DNA of 20,013 bases from a virus. The stretch spans positions 1 to 20,013 of the IMG/VR virus record IMGVR_UViG_3300037507_000590. The stretch is one strand, 5' to 3'. The first letter of the stretch is position 1; every line of letters starts with the position of its first letter. This document shows, piece by piece, positions 6,835 to 13,394 of the stretch. The translations under genes and the position numbers were made by a program. The notes under the pieces are model-generated. The model worked only from the letters and a program-made list of their open reading frames with translations. It was not told the origin of the DNA and did not search any database.

Positions 6835-7050
6835 ATGGACTCGATTGAGACGAGACATGCCGTGCTAGAAGCCAGGATGAGCGCTCATGAAAAGGAGTGC
6901 GCTAGCCGATATGAGGCAATCACTGCGCAGCTTGATAAAGGCGACAAGCGCATGACCAAAATTGAGTATTGGATTATTGCGGTGTTTGCTGCAGTGCTGC
7001 TCGGCCCTGGTGCTGCGGCTGAATTTGTTAAGAAGCTATTGGGTATCTGA
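6835..7050 (+). CDS. Small membrane protein, XhlA-like, lysis cassette
   Basis: A 71-residue protein. Residues 4-38 are charged and heptad-like (HAVLEARMSAHEKECASRYE and following), consistent with a short coiled coil. Residues 44-60 (EYWIIAVFAAVLLGPGA) form one membrane segment, and the end is a short basic amphipathic helix (FVKKLLGI). This layout, a soluble N-terminal coil followed by one C-terminal membrane segment, is that of XhlA-type haemolysin/holin partner proteins. It is the first of four consecutive membrane-protein genes before the endolysin, so a part in membrane permeabilisation or in regulating the holin is inferred. The stop overlaps the next ATG by one base (TGATG). Confidence 0.7.
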   Translation: MDSIETRHAVLEARMSAHEKECASRYEAITAQLDKGDKRMTKIEYWIIAVFAAVLLGPGAAAEFVKKLLGI

Positions 7051-7466
7051 TGGACGACAAAACTCACGAACTAGCGGTGCTTAAAGCCCAGGCCAGAATT
7101 AGGCTTGATGAGCTTAAAGCACAAGACTCGGCCAAAGAAGTAGCAGGCAAAGCCATCGGTGAAGACGGCTTACTGTATATCTTCCTGATCGTGATTGTGG
7201 GTGTCGGTGCATCGTTGTTCCTCGAAGGTGAAAAGATTGCTGCCGTGATGGGCTTGCTTGGCGCTTCACTTACTGCACTTATTCAGATGCTTAACGGTAT
7301 TGCTGGGACCGCAGCCAAGCAAGAGAAGCCTGAGTTTGAAGTCATTAAAGACCTTATCCATCGTCTTGACAAACTGGACCGTGCCGAGCAACCCATGCAG
7401 GTTGACGTTGAAGGCAGCAAAGTAACGGTCAAAAAAGGTCAGGACATCGTAACGGCTAAGGGGTAA
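7050..7466 (+). CDS. Two-membrane-segment phage protein, candidate holin or lysis regulator
   Basis: A 138-residue protein. Residues 1-38 are charged and helical. Residues 41-59 (LLYIFLIVIVGVGASLFLE) and about 63-87 (IAAVMGLLGASLTALIQMLN and on) are two membrane segments joined by a very short turn, making a hairpin. Residues 90-138 are a charged C-terminal region (FEVIKDLIHRLDKLDRAE, ending VTVKKGQDIVTAKG). A two-segment hairpin with charged flanks suits class II holins, but the protein is longer than most and I do not recognise the family with certainty. Tail-associated membrane protein is the alternative. It is coupled to the previous gene by TGATG; the next start is 2 bases after its stop. 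Confidence 0.68.
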   Translation: MDDKTHELAVLKAQARIRLDELKAQDSAKEVAGKAIGEDGLLYIFLIVIVGVGASLFLEGEKIAAVMGLLGASLTALIQMLNGIAGTAAKQEKPEFEVIKDLIHRLDKLDRAEQPMQVDVEGSKVTVKKGQDIVTAKG

Positions 7467-7468
7467 TT

Positions 7469-7957
7469 ATGTTTGATCTGCTAAGCGGCGGTCTTCTTGG
7501 TTCCATCTTCGGCGGTATCTTCCGCCTCGCCCCGGAAGTCCTGAAATTCTTGGACAAGAAGAACGAACGTCAGCATGAGTTGAGTATGTTCCAGCTTCAG
7601 ACCGACCTCGAAAAAATGAGAGGCGAGTTCAAGATGGAGGAGAAGTATGTGGACTACTCGATCTCGCAAATGGACACGATTAAGGAGGCTTTTAAGGAGC
7701 AGGCCCAAACAGCAAAAGAGGCTGGCTGGTTGGCTTCTTTTATCACTGCTATTACCCGCCCCGGTCTTACTTGGATTGCATTTGGCGTATACGTGGCTGT
7801 CAAAGCTGCTGGCCTGACGATTGCGTTTCAGACTAACGCTAACTGGGCTGAAGTTCTCACCAAATCCTACGACGAGGATGACTTTGCCATGCTGAACATG
7901 ATGATCAGTTTTTGGTTCGTCGGAAGAAGCATAGAAAAGTACCAAAAAGGTGGGTAA
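7469..7957 (+). CDS. Putative holin (3-TM, GTA-holin-like)
   Basis: A 162-residue protein with a hydrophobic N-terminal stretch (LLSGGLLGSIFGGIFRL, 4-20), a long charged helical or coiled-coil part (29-84, KKNERQHELSMFQLQTDLEK and on), and two clear membrane segments near the C-terminus (about 100-120, LTWIAFGVYVAVKAAGLTIA, and about 139-153, AMLNMMISFWFVGRS). The pattern of an N-terminal hydrophobic helix, a long amphipathic middle and two C-terminal membrane helices resembles the 3-TM holin family of gene-transfer agents and many aquatic phages. Position shortly before the endolysin supports a holin role. It ends TAATG, overlapping the next start by one base. Which of the four membrane proteins is the true pore former cannot be settled from sequence alone. 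Confidence 0.65.
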   Translation: MFDLLSGGLLGSIFGGIFRLAPEVLKFLDKKNERQHELSMFQLQTDLEKMRGEFKMEEKYVDYSISQMDTIKEAFKEQAQTAKEAGWLASFITAITRPGLTWIAFGVYVAVKAAGLTIAFQTNANWAEVLTKSYDEDDFAMLNMMISFWFVGRSIEKYQKGG

Positions 7958-8139
7958 TGGAAGCCTTGATCGATTCCCTCGCAAGGGTTTGGTTCTTGGG
8001 GGTTGCGCTTGTTGGCGTAGCCGTCTATGCCGTGACTATTAAGACGCGTCTTGATTACCTGGAAAAGGACCACGACAGGCAGATCCATGCGCTGTGGGAA
8101 CACGTTAATAGGCTAATCAAAGAGAAATCCAGTGAATGA
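7957..8139 (+). CDS. Very small single-TM protein next to endolysin, candidate inner spanin or holin partner
   Basis: A 60-residue protein: MEALIDSLARVW, a membrane segment at about 9-27 (ARVWFLGVALVGVAVYAVT), then a charged amphipathic helix to the end (RLDYLEKDHDRQIHALWEHV and on). The frame is open further upstream from a TTG at 7912, but that lies within the previous gene; ATG at 7957, sharing a base with the preceding TAA, is the natural start. An N-terminal membrane anchor with a coiled periplasmic part is the layout of an i-spanin (Rz), but it is shorter than typical ones and no lipoprotein o-spanin is seen here. An antiholin or a holin partner is equally possible. It overlaps the endolysin start by 8 bases. 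Confidence 0.62.
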   Translation: MEALIDSLARVWFLGVALVGVAVYAVTIKTRLDYLEKDHDRQIHALWEHVNRLIKEKSSE

Positions 8140-8599
8140 GGCAAAGAAGCTTTGCAAGGATGTACTGATCAAGCCCTTTGAAGGGCTGGCAAAGCGTCTG
8201 CCTGATGGACGAGTTCAAGCCTATCCCGATCCCGGTACCAGAGGACATCCTTGGACGATTGGCTGGGGAGCCACCGGGCCTGACATCAACCCCGGAACAA
8301 TCTGGACGATGGAACAGTGTGAGGATGCGCTGGATCACCATGTGGAGTATTTTGTTCGTGGTTTGGTAAAGATGTCGCCAAGCCTCTCTAAAGCGCTCCC
8401 AAGGCGCATGGCAGCGGTTACAAGCTGGGCCTATAACTGTGGCCTTGGCAATTACCGGATCAGCACCTTCAAGAAGCGTATTGACGCTAATAACTGGGAT
8501 GGTGCCGCGGATGAGTGCCTGAAGTGGAATAAAGCCGCTGGCAGGGTTTTGCCAGGACTAACCCGTAGGAGGGCGGCTGAGGCCGCGTTAATGCGATGA
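8132..8599 (+). CDS. Endolysin, GH24 (T4/P22-type) lysozyme
   Basis: A 155-residue muramidase that cleaves the N-acetylmuramic acid - N-acetylglucosamine bond of peptidoglycan. The family's active-site pattern is visible: Glu17 in the FEG motif, then Asp33 in AYPDPGTRGHPWTIGWG and Thr42 of the TIGWG block, corresponding to the Glu-Asp-Thr triad of T4 lysozyme. The conserved later blocks AAVTSWAYNCGLGNYRISTF and LPGLTRRRAAEAALM are also present. No signal peptide or signal-anchor segment is seen, so it should need one of the holin-like proteins encoded just upstream to reach the cell wall. Length is normal for the family. The start is GTG inside the end of the previous gene (8-base overlap); no in-frame ATG precedes the catalytic Glu. 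Confidence 0.92.
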   Translation: MNEAKKLCKDVLIKPFEGLAKRLPDGRVQAYPDPGTRGHPWTIGWGATGPDINPGTIWTMEQCEDALDHHVEYFVRGLVKMSPSLSKALPRRMAAVTSWAYNCGLGNYRISTFKKRIDANNWDGAADECLKWNKAAGRVLPGLTRRRAAEAALMR

Positions 8600-8988
8600 G
8601 TTCAGCAACCAAGTCAGATCCGGCTAAGTGGAAGCGCATCGTTGCTTCTGTTAAAGCCTCCGGCAAAGGCGGCAATCCAGGCCAATGGAGCGCCCGTAAG
8701 GCCCAGTTAGCTACCCAGAAGTACAAGCAGTCAGGCGGGGGTTACAAAGGGCCTAAAAAAGCGGATAATTCGCTCTCAAAGTGGACCAAAGAGGACTGGG
8801 GAACACGAAGCGGCAAGCCCAGCACTCAAGGACCCAAGGCAACCGGCGAGCGTTACTTGCCCAAGGCAGCACGAGAGAAGCTCACACCTTCTGAATACGC
8901 GGCAACAACTCGAGCCAAGCGTGAAGGAATGCGGCAAGGCAAGCAGTTCGTGCCCCAGCCCGAATCGATTAAGAAGAAGGTGTGGTAA
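8596..8988 (+). CDS. Small basic DUF5872-like protein
   Basis: A 130-residue, strongly basic protein. Landmarks in order: KWKRIVASVKASGKGGNPGQ, WSARKAQLATQKYKQSGGGY, KGPKKADNSLSKWTKEDWGT, then RSGKPS, GERYLPKAAREKLTPSEYAA and TTRAKREGMRQGKQFVPQP. The combination of SARKxQxAxxxYKxxGGGYKG, a WTKExWGT(R/K)SGKPS block and GERYLP...L(T/S)xSEYAATTRxKR matches what I remember as DUF5872. I recall that family from cyanophages and also from giant algal viruses. Function is unknown; the charge suggests binding nucleic acid or an acidic partner, and packing with DNA in the head is a guess. ATGA couples it to the endolysin gene and TAATG to the adaptor gene. Confidence 0.78.
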   Translation: MSSATKSDPAKWKRIVASVKASGKGGNPGQWSARKAQLATQKYKQSGGGYKGPKKADNSLSKWTKEDWGTRSGKPSTQGPKATGERYLPKAAREKLTPSEYAATTRAKREGMRQGKQFVPQPESIKKKVW

Positions 8989-9623
8989 TGACAGTCGCCT
9001 ATGCAATGACTTACGACAGTCTGGTGCTTGACATCCAGCAATATCTGGAGCGCACAGACGACGCTACCATCGATCGCATCCCCACATTTATTGGACTGGC
9101 TGAGCAAGTCATTGCAAGCCAGATTAAGTTCCTTGGGAACCTGACCGTACAGTCCAACACATTGACGGCTGCTAATCCAATTATCGACAAGCCAGCACGT
9201 TGGCATAAAACCGTGTCTATGAACATCACGGTTGCAGGCAAGCGCTATCCCATCTTGCTGCGTAAGTACGAGTACCTGCGTGAATACTGGCCTGACCCTA
9301 CTCAGACAGGTGTCCCAAAGTTTTATTGTGATTACGACTATACGCACTGGTTCATAGCCCCAACACCAACGCTTGCCTACAACTTTGAGGTCTTGTACTA
9401 CGAGCGTGTCCAGCCGCTGAGTTCTGCCAATCAAACGAACTGGTTTACGGTATACGCACCTCAGGCACTTTTGTATGGCTCGCTCTTGCAAGCAATGCCC
9501 TTCCTTAAAAACGACGAGCGCACTCCGTTATGGCAGGCTCAGTACGACGCCATCATTCAAACCCTCATGGCTGAAGACAAGCTGCGTATCGCAGATCGTC
9601 AGGCCATTGCCGCGGATAGTTAA
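8988..9623 (+). CDS. Phage adaptor (head-to-tail connector) protein, SU10-adaptor-like
   Basis: A 211-residue protein that most likely binds under the portal and joins it to the tail nozzle. Recognisable blocks are MTYDSLVLDIQQYLERTDD, IDRIPTFIGLAEQVIASQIK, KPARWHKTVSMNI, LLRKYEYLREYWPDPTQTGV, PKFYCDYDYTHWFIAPTPTL, YNFEVLYYERVQPL and LLYGSLLQAMPFLKNDERTP. These match the adaptor family described for podovirus SU10 and common in environmental phages; length is typical. A GTG at 8982 is in frame two codons upstream, but the ATG at 8988 shares a base with the preceding TAA (TAATG) and is preferred. The adaptor gene is followed by a fibre-like gene and the nozzle gene, an order consistent with a short-tailed virion. 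Confidence 0.85.
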   Translation: MTVAYAMTYDSLVLDIQQYLERTDDATIDRIPTFIGLAEQVIASQIKFLGNLTVQSNTLTAANPIIDKPARWHKTVSMNITVAGKRYPILLRKYEYLREYWPDPTQTGVPKFYCDYDYTHWFIAPTPTLAYNFEVLYYERVQPLSSANQTNWFTVYAPQALLYGSLLQAMPFLKNDERTPLWQAQYDAIIQTLMAEDKLRIADRQAIAADS

Positions 9624-9625
9624 TC

Positions 9626-10864
9626 ATGAGCTATGTAAGCCCCTTCACAGGCGACGTTGTACAGCCGACGGACGTTTCCTACGAGCAAATATCGCTGACA
9701 GGCAACTTACAGCTTGTTTGGCCTATTAATGGCAACCTGAGCACCGAAACACCGGCAGCACGCATCATGGACGTTACGTCCTCGGGTGCGTACGAACTTC
9801 GTATGCCACCTGCTAATCAGGTTTCGGTAGGACAAGACGCTCTTATCCGTAACACGGGTGCCAATACCATCACGGTAAAGACTTACGACGGTAATAGCAC
9901 GATCATTACGGTTGCTTCAGGCGTTGCCAAATACATTTACCTGACTGACAACAGCAACGTCTATGGAACCTGGGCGAATGTGCAGTTCGGCGCTGGCACC
10001 TCATCAGCAGATGCTGCTACCCTGGCTGGTGCTGGACTTCTAGCAGTAGGCGCTACGCTCAATCAAAGCCATCCTGTTGCCTCAGTGGTTGCTAATCAGA
10101 CCTTTGTTGATGGCGATCGTGCAAAGACTTATGTGTGGACCGGCGGTACCGCTACAACCACGCTGCCGCTTGCAACAACGGTGGGCAATAACTGGTTCTT
10201 TCTGGTTAAAAACAGCGGCTCAGGCACCCTAACGATTAGTGGCAATTCAGGCGAATTGATTGATGGCGCCTCAACAAAAGACTTCAACCCCAATGAGTCG
10301 GCCTTTATTGTCTGTACAGGTACGACCTTTGTGACGGTTGGCTTTGGTGTCAGTACGCAGTTTGAATTCTCAGCACTTACCAAGACTGTCACAACGGGCA
10401 TTTACCCGCTGACTGCCAATGAAGCTTCCAATACGATCCAGATCTACAACGGCACCTTAGCAGGCAATGTGACAATCATTGTCCCGCCGATCGTTAATCT
10501 GTATGTGATTAGTAACCAGTGCTCTGCAGGCATCTTTACCTTAACGGTGTCTACAGGTATCTCTGGCGGGGCTACAGCAACCGTTCCAGCCTCAGGACAG
10601 GCAACCCTAATCTGTGATGGTACGAACCTCTTAAACGCCAATACAGCGATTGCTGGCGGTACGGCTATCAGTTTGGTCAATGGCTCTGCTGCAAGTCCAT
10701 CACTGAACTTTGCAAGCGAAACGAATACAGGTATTTATCGGCCTGGCTCAAGTCGATTTGGCATTTCAGTGGGTGGCAGTCTTATTGCTGAGGTCAATAC
10801 TTCAGGGCTTGAGGTCACTGGTACGGGTAACTTTACAGGCGGCATTTCTGGGGGCACGTTTTGA
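9626..10864 (+). CDS. Beta-modular virion protein, probable tail fibre / tail-attached structural protein
   Basis: A 412-residue protein starting MSYVSPFTGDVVQPTDVSYE, a start I recall from structural proteins between adaptor and nozzle genes in uncultured phages. Three successive divergent beta modules follow (residues about 48-121, 168-240 and 266-335). Each has a strand ending in LP or PP, a stretch like LIRNTGANTITVKTYDGNS or LVKNSGSGTLTISGNSGELI, and a closing strand that reads like YIYLTDNS or AFIVCTGTTF. The C-terminus carries SLNFASETNTGIYRPGSSRF and SGLEVTGTGNFTGG, a recurrent phage appendage motif. There is no enzyme motif or membrane segment. It is inferred to be a virion structural protein, as a fibre or as a decoration of the tail hub. 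The stop overlaps the TTG start of the nozzle gene (TTGA at 10861-10864). Confidence 0.75.
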   Translation: MSYVSPFTGDVVQPTDVSYEQISLTGNLQLVWPINGNLSTETPAARIMDVTSSGAYELRMPPANQVSVGQDALIRNTGANTITVKTYDGNSTIITVASGVAKYIYLTDNSNVYGTWANVQFGAGTSSADAATLAGAGLLAVGATLNQSHPVASVVANQTFVDGDRAKTYVWTGGTATTTLPLATTVGNNWFFLVKNSGSGTLTISGNSGELIDGASTKDFNPNESAFIVCTGTTFVTVGFGVSTQFEFSALTKTVTTGIYPLTANEASNTIQIYNGTLAGNVTIIVPPIVNLYVISNQCSAGIFTLTVSTGISGGATATVPASGQATLICDGTNLLNANTAIAGGTAISLVNGSAASPSLNFASETNTGIYRPGSSRFGISVGGSLIAEVNTSGLEVTGTGNFTGGISGGTF

Positions 10865-13149
10865 CAAAAAAGGTCTTTGCCCTCGACACCCGTCCTGGCA
10901 TTCAGCGGGATGGGACGCTCTTTGATAAAGAGTATTACACCGATGGACGCTGGGTGCGATTCCAGAAGTTTGGTGGCGAACTGGCTCGGCCAAGAAAGAT
11001 GGGCGGCTATCGAGAAATTGCCAACAACCTTGCCGGCCCCTCTCGAGGGGTTTTTGTTGTTGTACGAAGCCTTTATAACAACGTCTACAGCGGCTATTCA
11101 GACGGCTTACAGGTCGTACCCATTAACAACAATGGTGTCGGCGCTGGCGTTACGGACTTTAGCTTTGCAGGACCTGTCACAACGGTAAGTATTACCACGG
11201 CAGGTAGCGGTTATACCAACGGCTCATATACCAATGTGCCTTTGGCTTACAGCACTTCAGGAACTGGCAGCGGCGCAAGGGCTAGCGTGACAGTATCAGG
11301 TGGTGCAGTAACTGCCGTTACCCTGACAGGTGGCGGTGTACGTTATGTGCCCGGTGAGTTCTTAACGATTGCCAACACTTATCTTGGCGGCGCTGGCTCT
11401 GGTGTCTTGTTGCAGATCTCAGCGATTGATTCGCCATTTACCGCCTCAGATAACAACTCATGGCAGTTTGATACGTTTACTGATTCGGTTGATCAAAACA
11501 CGAATCTGTTGCTTGCACATCCTTCGCAAGACTTACAAGACATCGATAATGAAACCAACACACGCTTGCTGTGTGGGCCATTGTCAGGCTCAGTCTTATG
11601 GGCTGCCGGCTTATTCGCGGTGGATAGCTGTGTGCTTAACAGCACAACAACAGTCACTTTGGCCGCTATCAGCACCAAGATTGCTGCAGGTCAAGTCGTT
11701 AAAGGTCCTGGCATTCCTGCTGGCACAACCGTTGTATCTGTCGTCTCAACGACAGTGACCCTCAGCCAGGCGGCAACGATCTCAGCCACAACAACACTGA
11801 CCTTTGACAATGAAGTCTCTATTTCAGGCGGTGTCGTTGCATTACACCCTTACGTCTTCGTTTACGGCAATGACGGCCTGATCTGGAACTGCTCAGCAGG
11901 TGACATTGATGATTGGGTATCGGCTGATGCCAATCGGGTCAATGCAGCCACAGGAAAGATCCTACAAGGCCTTCCAGTGCGTGGTGGCTCTAATTCACCG
12001 TCAGGATTATTCTGGTCCCTTGATAGCCTTATTAGGGTGTCTTACGCACCTCAGTCTTTAGGTGTGGCAGGTACAGCAAACTTTGCCGCTCCGACCTTTT
12101 GGCGCTACGACATCATTACATCGCAGTCGTCTTTCTTATCATCATCGGCAGTCATTGAGTATGACGGCATTTACTTTTGGACGGGCGTTGATCGCTTCTT
12201 GCTTTACAACGGCGTAACCAAAGAAATTCCTAATTCCTTTAATCAGAATTATTTCTTTGACAACTTAAATTACAGCCAGCGTCAGAAGGTTTGGGCCACG
12301 AAGGTCCCACGATATGGCGAGATTTGGTGGTTCTACCCTCGAGGTGATGCTACCGAGTGTACGGATGCTGTGATTTATAACGTCAGGGATAACACCTGGT
12401 ATGACACCGGAGAAGCCTTGGGAGCGCAACGCTCTGCAGGCTACTTCTCGCAGGTCTTTCGCTTTCCCGTGCAAGCAGGCTATGACATTAATACCGCTGA
12501 CAGCATCAATGCCGTCACGATTACCAATGCAGGCTCGTCTTATACCGATGCCACTTACAGCTATAAAACGCTGACCGGAGGGACCGGCACAGGAGCTACG
12601 GCCACCATGGTTGTTATTGGTGGCAAGGTTGTCTCAGTAACGATCAATAATCGTGGTTCAGGCTATACCGTAGGCGATGTATTGACAGCCACGCTTGCGG
12701 GCGGCTCAGGCTTTCAAATCACTGTTCAAACCCTGATGCAGCAAGTTTCACTTTGGCAGCATGAGTACGGCAAGGATGTCATTCAAGGCACCTCGGTACT
12801 AGCCATTGAAAGCTACTTCATCACATCAGATCTCGGTGTTATTGCTGGCGGTCCTGCCACTTACTCGCCTGTAGGTGAGAACAAGTGGACACGCATTGAG
12901 CGTGTTGAGCCTAACTTTATCCAAACCGGCGACTTAGAGCTTTATGTTGTCGGCAGGCCTTACCCTGATCAGCCGGATAAAATCACAGGTCCGTATACGT
13001 TTGCGCCGGGAACAAGCAAAATTGACATGAAAGAACAGCGCCGATTGCTGCGCTTAAAGTTTGTCAGTAATGTGGCAGGTGGCGACTATCAAACGGGCAA
13101 GATCATCGTGGATGCGGACACAGGCGATGTAAGGGGCTATACCGTATGA
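10861..13149 (+). CDS. Tail nozzle / tail tube hub protein (P22 gp10-like, SU10-type) with inserted modules
   Basis: A 762-residue protein whose ends match the podovirus nozzle family. The N-terminus reads KVFALDTRPGIQRDGTLFDK, YYTDGRWVRFQKFGGELARP and RKMGGYREI. The middle holds VFVYGNDGLIWNCSAGDIDD, VRGGSNSPSGLFWSLDSLIR and YFWTGVDRFLLYNGVTKEIP, and the C-terminus DMKEQRRLLRLKFVSN and GKIIVDADTGDVRGY. In the virion it should form the channel that continues from the adaptor and hold the fibres. Three insertions break this core: GSGYT-type modules at residues 106-189 and 549-625, and a GPGIPAGTTVVSV-type module at about 255-318. These lie where such proteins commonly gain surface domains. The start codon is TTG, overlapping the previous stop; the family-like N-terminus right after it supports this start. 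Confidence 0.83.
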   Translation: MTKKVFALDTRPGIQRDGTLFDKEYYTDGRWVRFQKFGGELARPRKMGGYREIANNLAGPSRGVFVVVRSLYNNVYSGYSDGLQVVPINNNGVGAGVTDFSFAGPVTTVSITTAGSGYTNGSYTNVPLAYSTSGTGSGARASVTVSGGAVTAVTLTGGGVRYVPGEFLTIANTYLGGAGSGVLLQISAIDSPFTASDNNSWQFDTFTDSVDQNTNLLLAHPSQDLQDIDNETNTRLLCGPLSGSVLWAAGLFAVDSCVLNSTTTVTLAAISTKIAAGQVVKGPGIPAGTTVVSVVSTTVTLSQAATISATTTLTFDNEVSISGGVVALHPYVFVYGNDGLIWNCSAGDIDDWVSADANRVNAATGKILQGLPVRGGSNSPSGLFWSLDSLIRVSYAPQSLGVAGTANFAAPTFWRYDIITSQSSFLSSSAVIEYDGIYFWTGVDRFLLYNGVTKEIPNSFNQNYFFDNLNYSQRQKVWATKVPRYGEIWWFYPRGDATECTDAVIYNVRDNTWYDTGEALGAQRSAGYFSQVFRFPVQAGYDINTADSINAVTITNAGSSYTDATYSYKTLTGGTGTGATATMVVIGGKVVSVTINNRGSGYTVGDVLTATLAGGSGFQITVQTLMQQVSLWQHEYGKDVIQGTSVLAIESYFITSDLGVIAGGPATYSPVGENKWTRIERVEPNFIQTGDLELYVVGRPYPDQPDKITGPYTFAPGTSKIDMKEQRRLLRLKFVSNVAGGDYQTGKIIVDADTGDVRGYTV
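11037..11060 (+). terminator. Terminator-like hairpin inside the nozzle gene
   Basis: CCCCTCTCGAGGGG at 11037-11050 can fold into a short GC-rich stem (CCCCT paired with AGGGG, loop CTCG) and is followed directly by TTTTTGTTGTTG. This is the shape of a weak intrinsic terminator or pause site, but it lies about 175 bases inside an actively coded gene (residues GPSRGVFVVV) and the stem is only 5-6 base pairs, so it may be chance. Confidence 0.2.
11176..11427 (+). repeat. GSGYT-type inserted module, copy 1
   Basis: Residues 106-189 of the nozzle protein: VTTVSITTAGSGYTNGSYTN, then GTGSGARASVTVSGGAVTAV and PGEFLTIA...GGAGSG. The same order of elements (VxxVxIxxAGSxYT, a GTGxGAxAxVxVxGG run, VxxVTLxGGG or VTINNRG, then GDxLTxA) recurs at 12505-12735 in the same gene. 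Confidence 0.75.
11623..11814 (+). repeat. Inserted GIPAGTTV-type beta module in the nozzle gene
   Basis: Residues about 255-318: SCVLNSTTTVTLAAISTKIA, then VVKGPGIPAGTTVVSVVSTT and VTLSQAATISATTTLTF. The TTVTL ... GxGIPAGTTVxSV ... TVTLSxxAT pattern is a short beta module found as a repeat or insertion in many phage structural proteins (from memory). It interrupts the nozzle core between recognisable core segments. Confidence 0.6.
12505..12735 (+). repeat. GSGYT-type inserted module, copy 2
   Basis: Residues 549-625 of the nozzle protein: INAVTITNAGSSYTDATYSY, then GGTGTGATATMVVIGGKVVS, and VTINNRGSGYTVGDVLTATL. It is the divergent partner of the module at 11176-11427. Confidence 0.75.
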
Positions 13150-13394
13150 GCGTAGCGCTGATCTATGATCCGCGGTTTCACACCTTTGAGTCATGGGCAT
13201 GTCTCATGTGCGAGTTGTATGCCTCTAATCAATTGCAAGTACCCATCCTTGATATGGATTGGAAGTCATGGGCGGCTGGCTTAAAGGCTATTGATGTGTT
13301 TGCCAACGAAGCCATTCCTGAGCCTTATGCTTTTGAAGACTGGCAGGACTGGGCATCTGCTGTGGTTGGCGCTGTAAACCCGAGGACAAACTGA
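13146..13394 (+). CDS. Small unknown phage protein
   Basis: An 82-residue acidic, Trp-rich protein (MSVALIYDPRFHTFESWACL at the start; Trp at FESWAC, DMDWKSWAAG, EDWQDWAS). There is no membrane segment and no recognised motif. Its start overlaps the nozzle stop (ATGA) and its stop overlaps the start of the next large gene (TGATG), so it is firmly part of the structural operon. I recall short proteins at this position, directly after the nozzle gene, in related environmental phages, but not a function. A small virion or assembly protein is the likely role by position only. Confidence 0.72.
   Translation: MSVALIYDPRFHTFESWACLMCELYASNQLQVPILDMDWKSWAAGLKAIDVFANEAIPEPYAFEDWQDWASAVVGAVNPRTN

Noticed and set aside
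7481-7984. Minus-strand frame of 167 codons under the holin-like gene
   Set aside because: It lies wholly against a coupled + strand gene with clear membrane segments, and its product has no recognisable pattern.
8853-9491. Minus-strand frame of 212 codons across the DUF5872-like and adaptor genes
   Set aside because: It covers parts of two well-supported + strand genes and its translation shows no domain pattern.
10861-10890. TTGACA at 10861 as a -35 promoter element
   Set aside because: No TATAAT-like sequence lies at the right spacing (bases around 10884 read GACACC); the TTG is better explained as the nozzle start codon.
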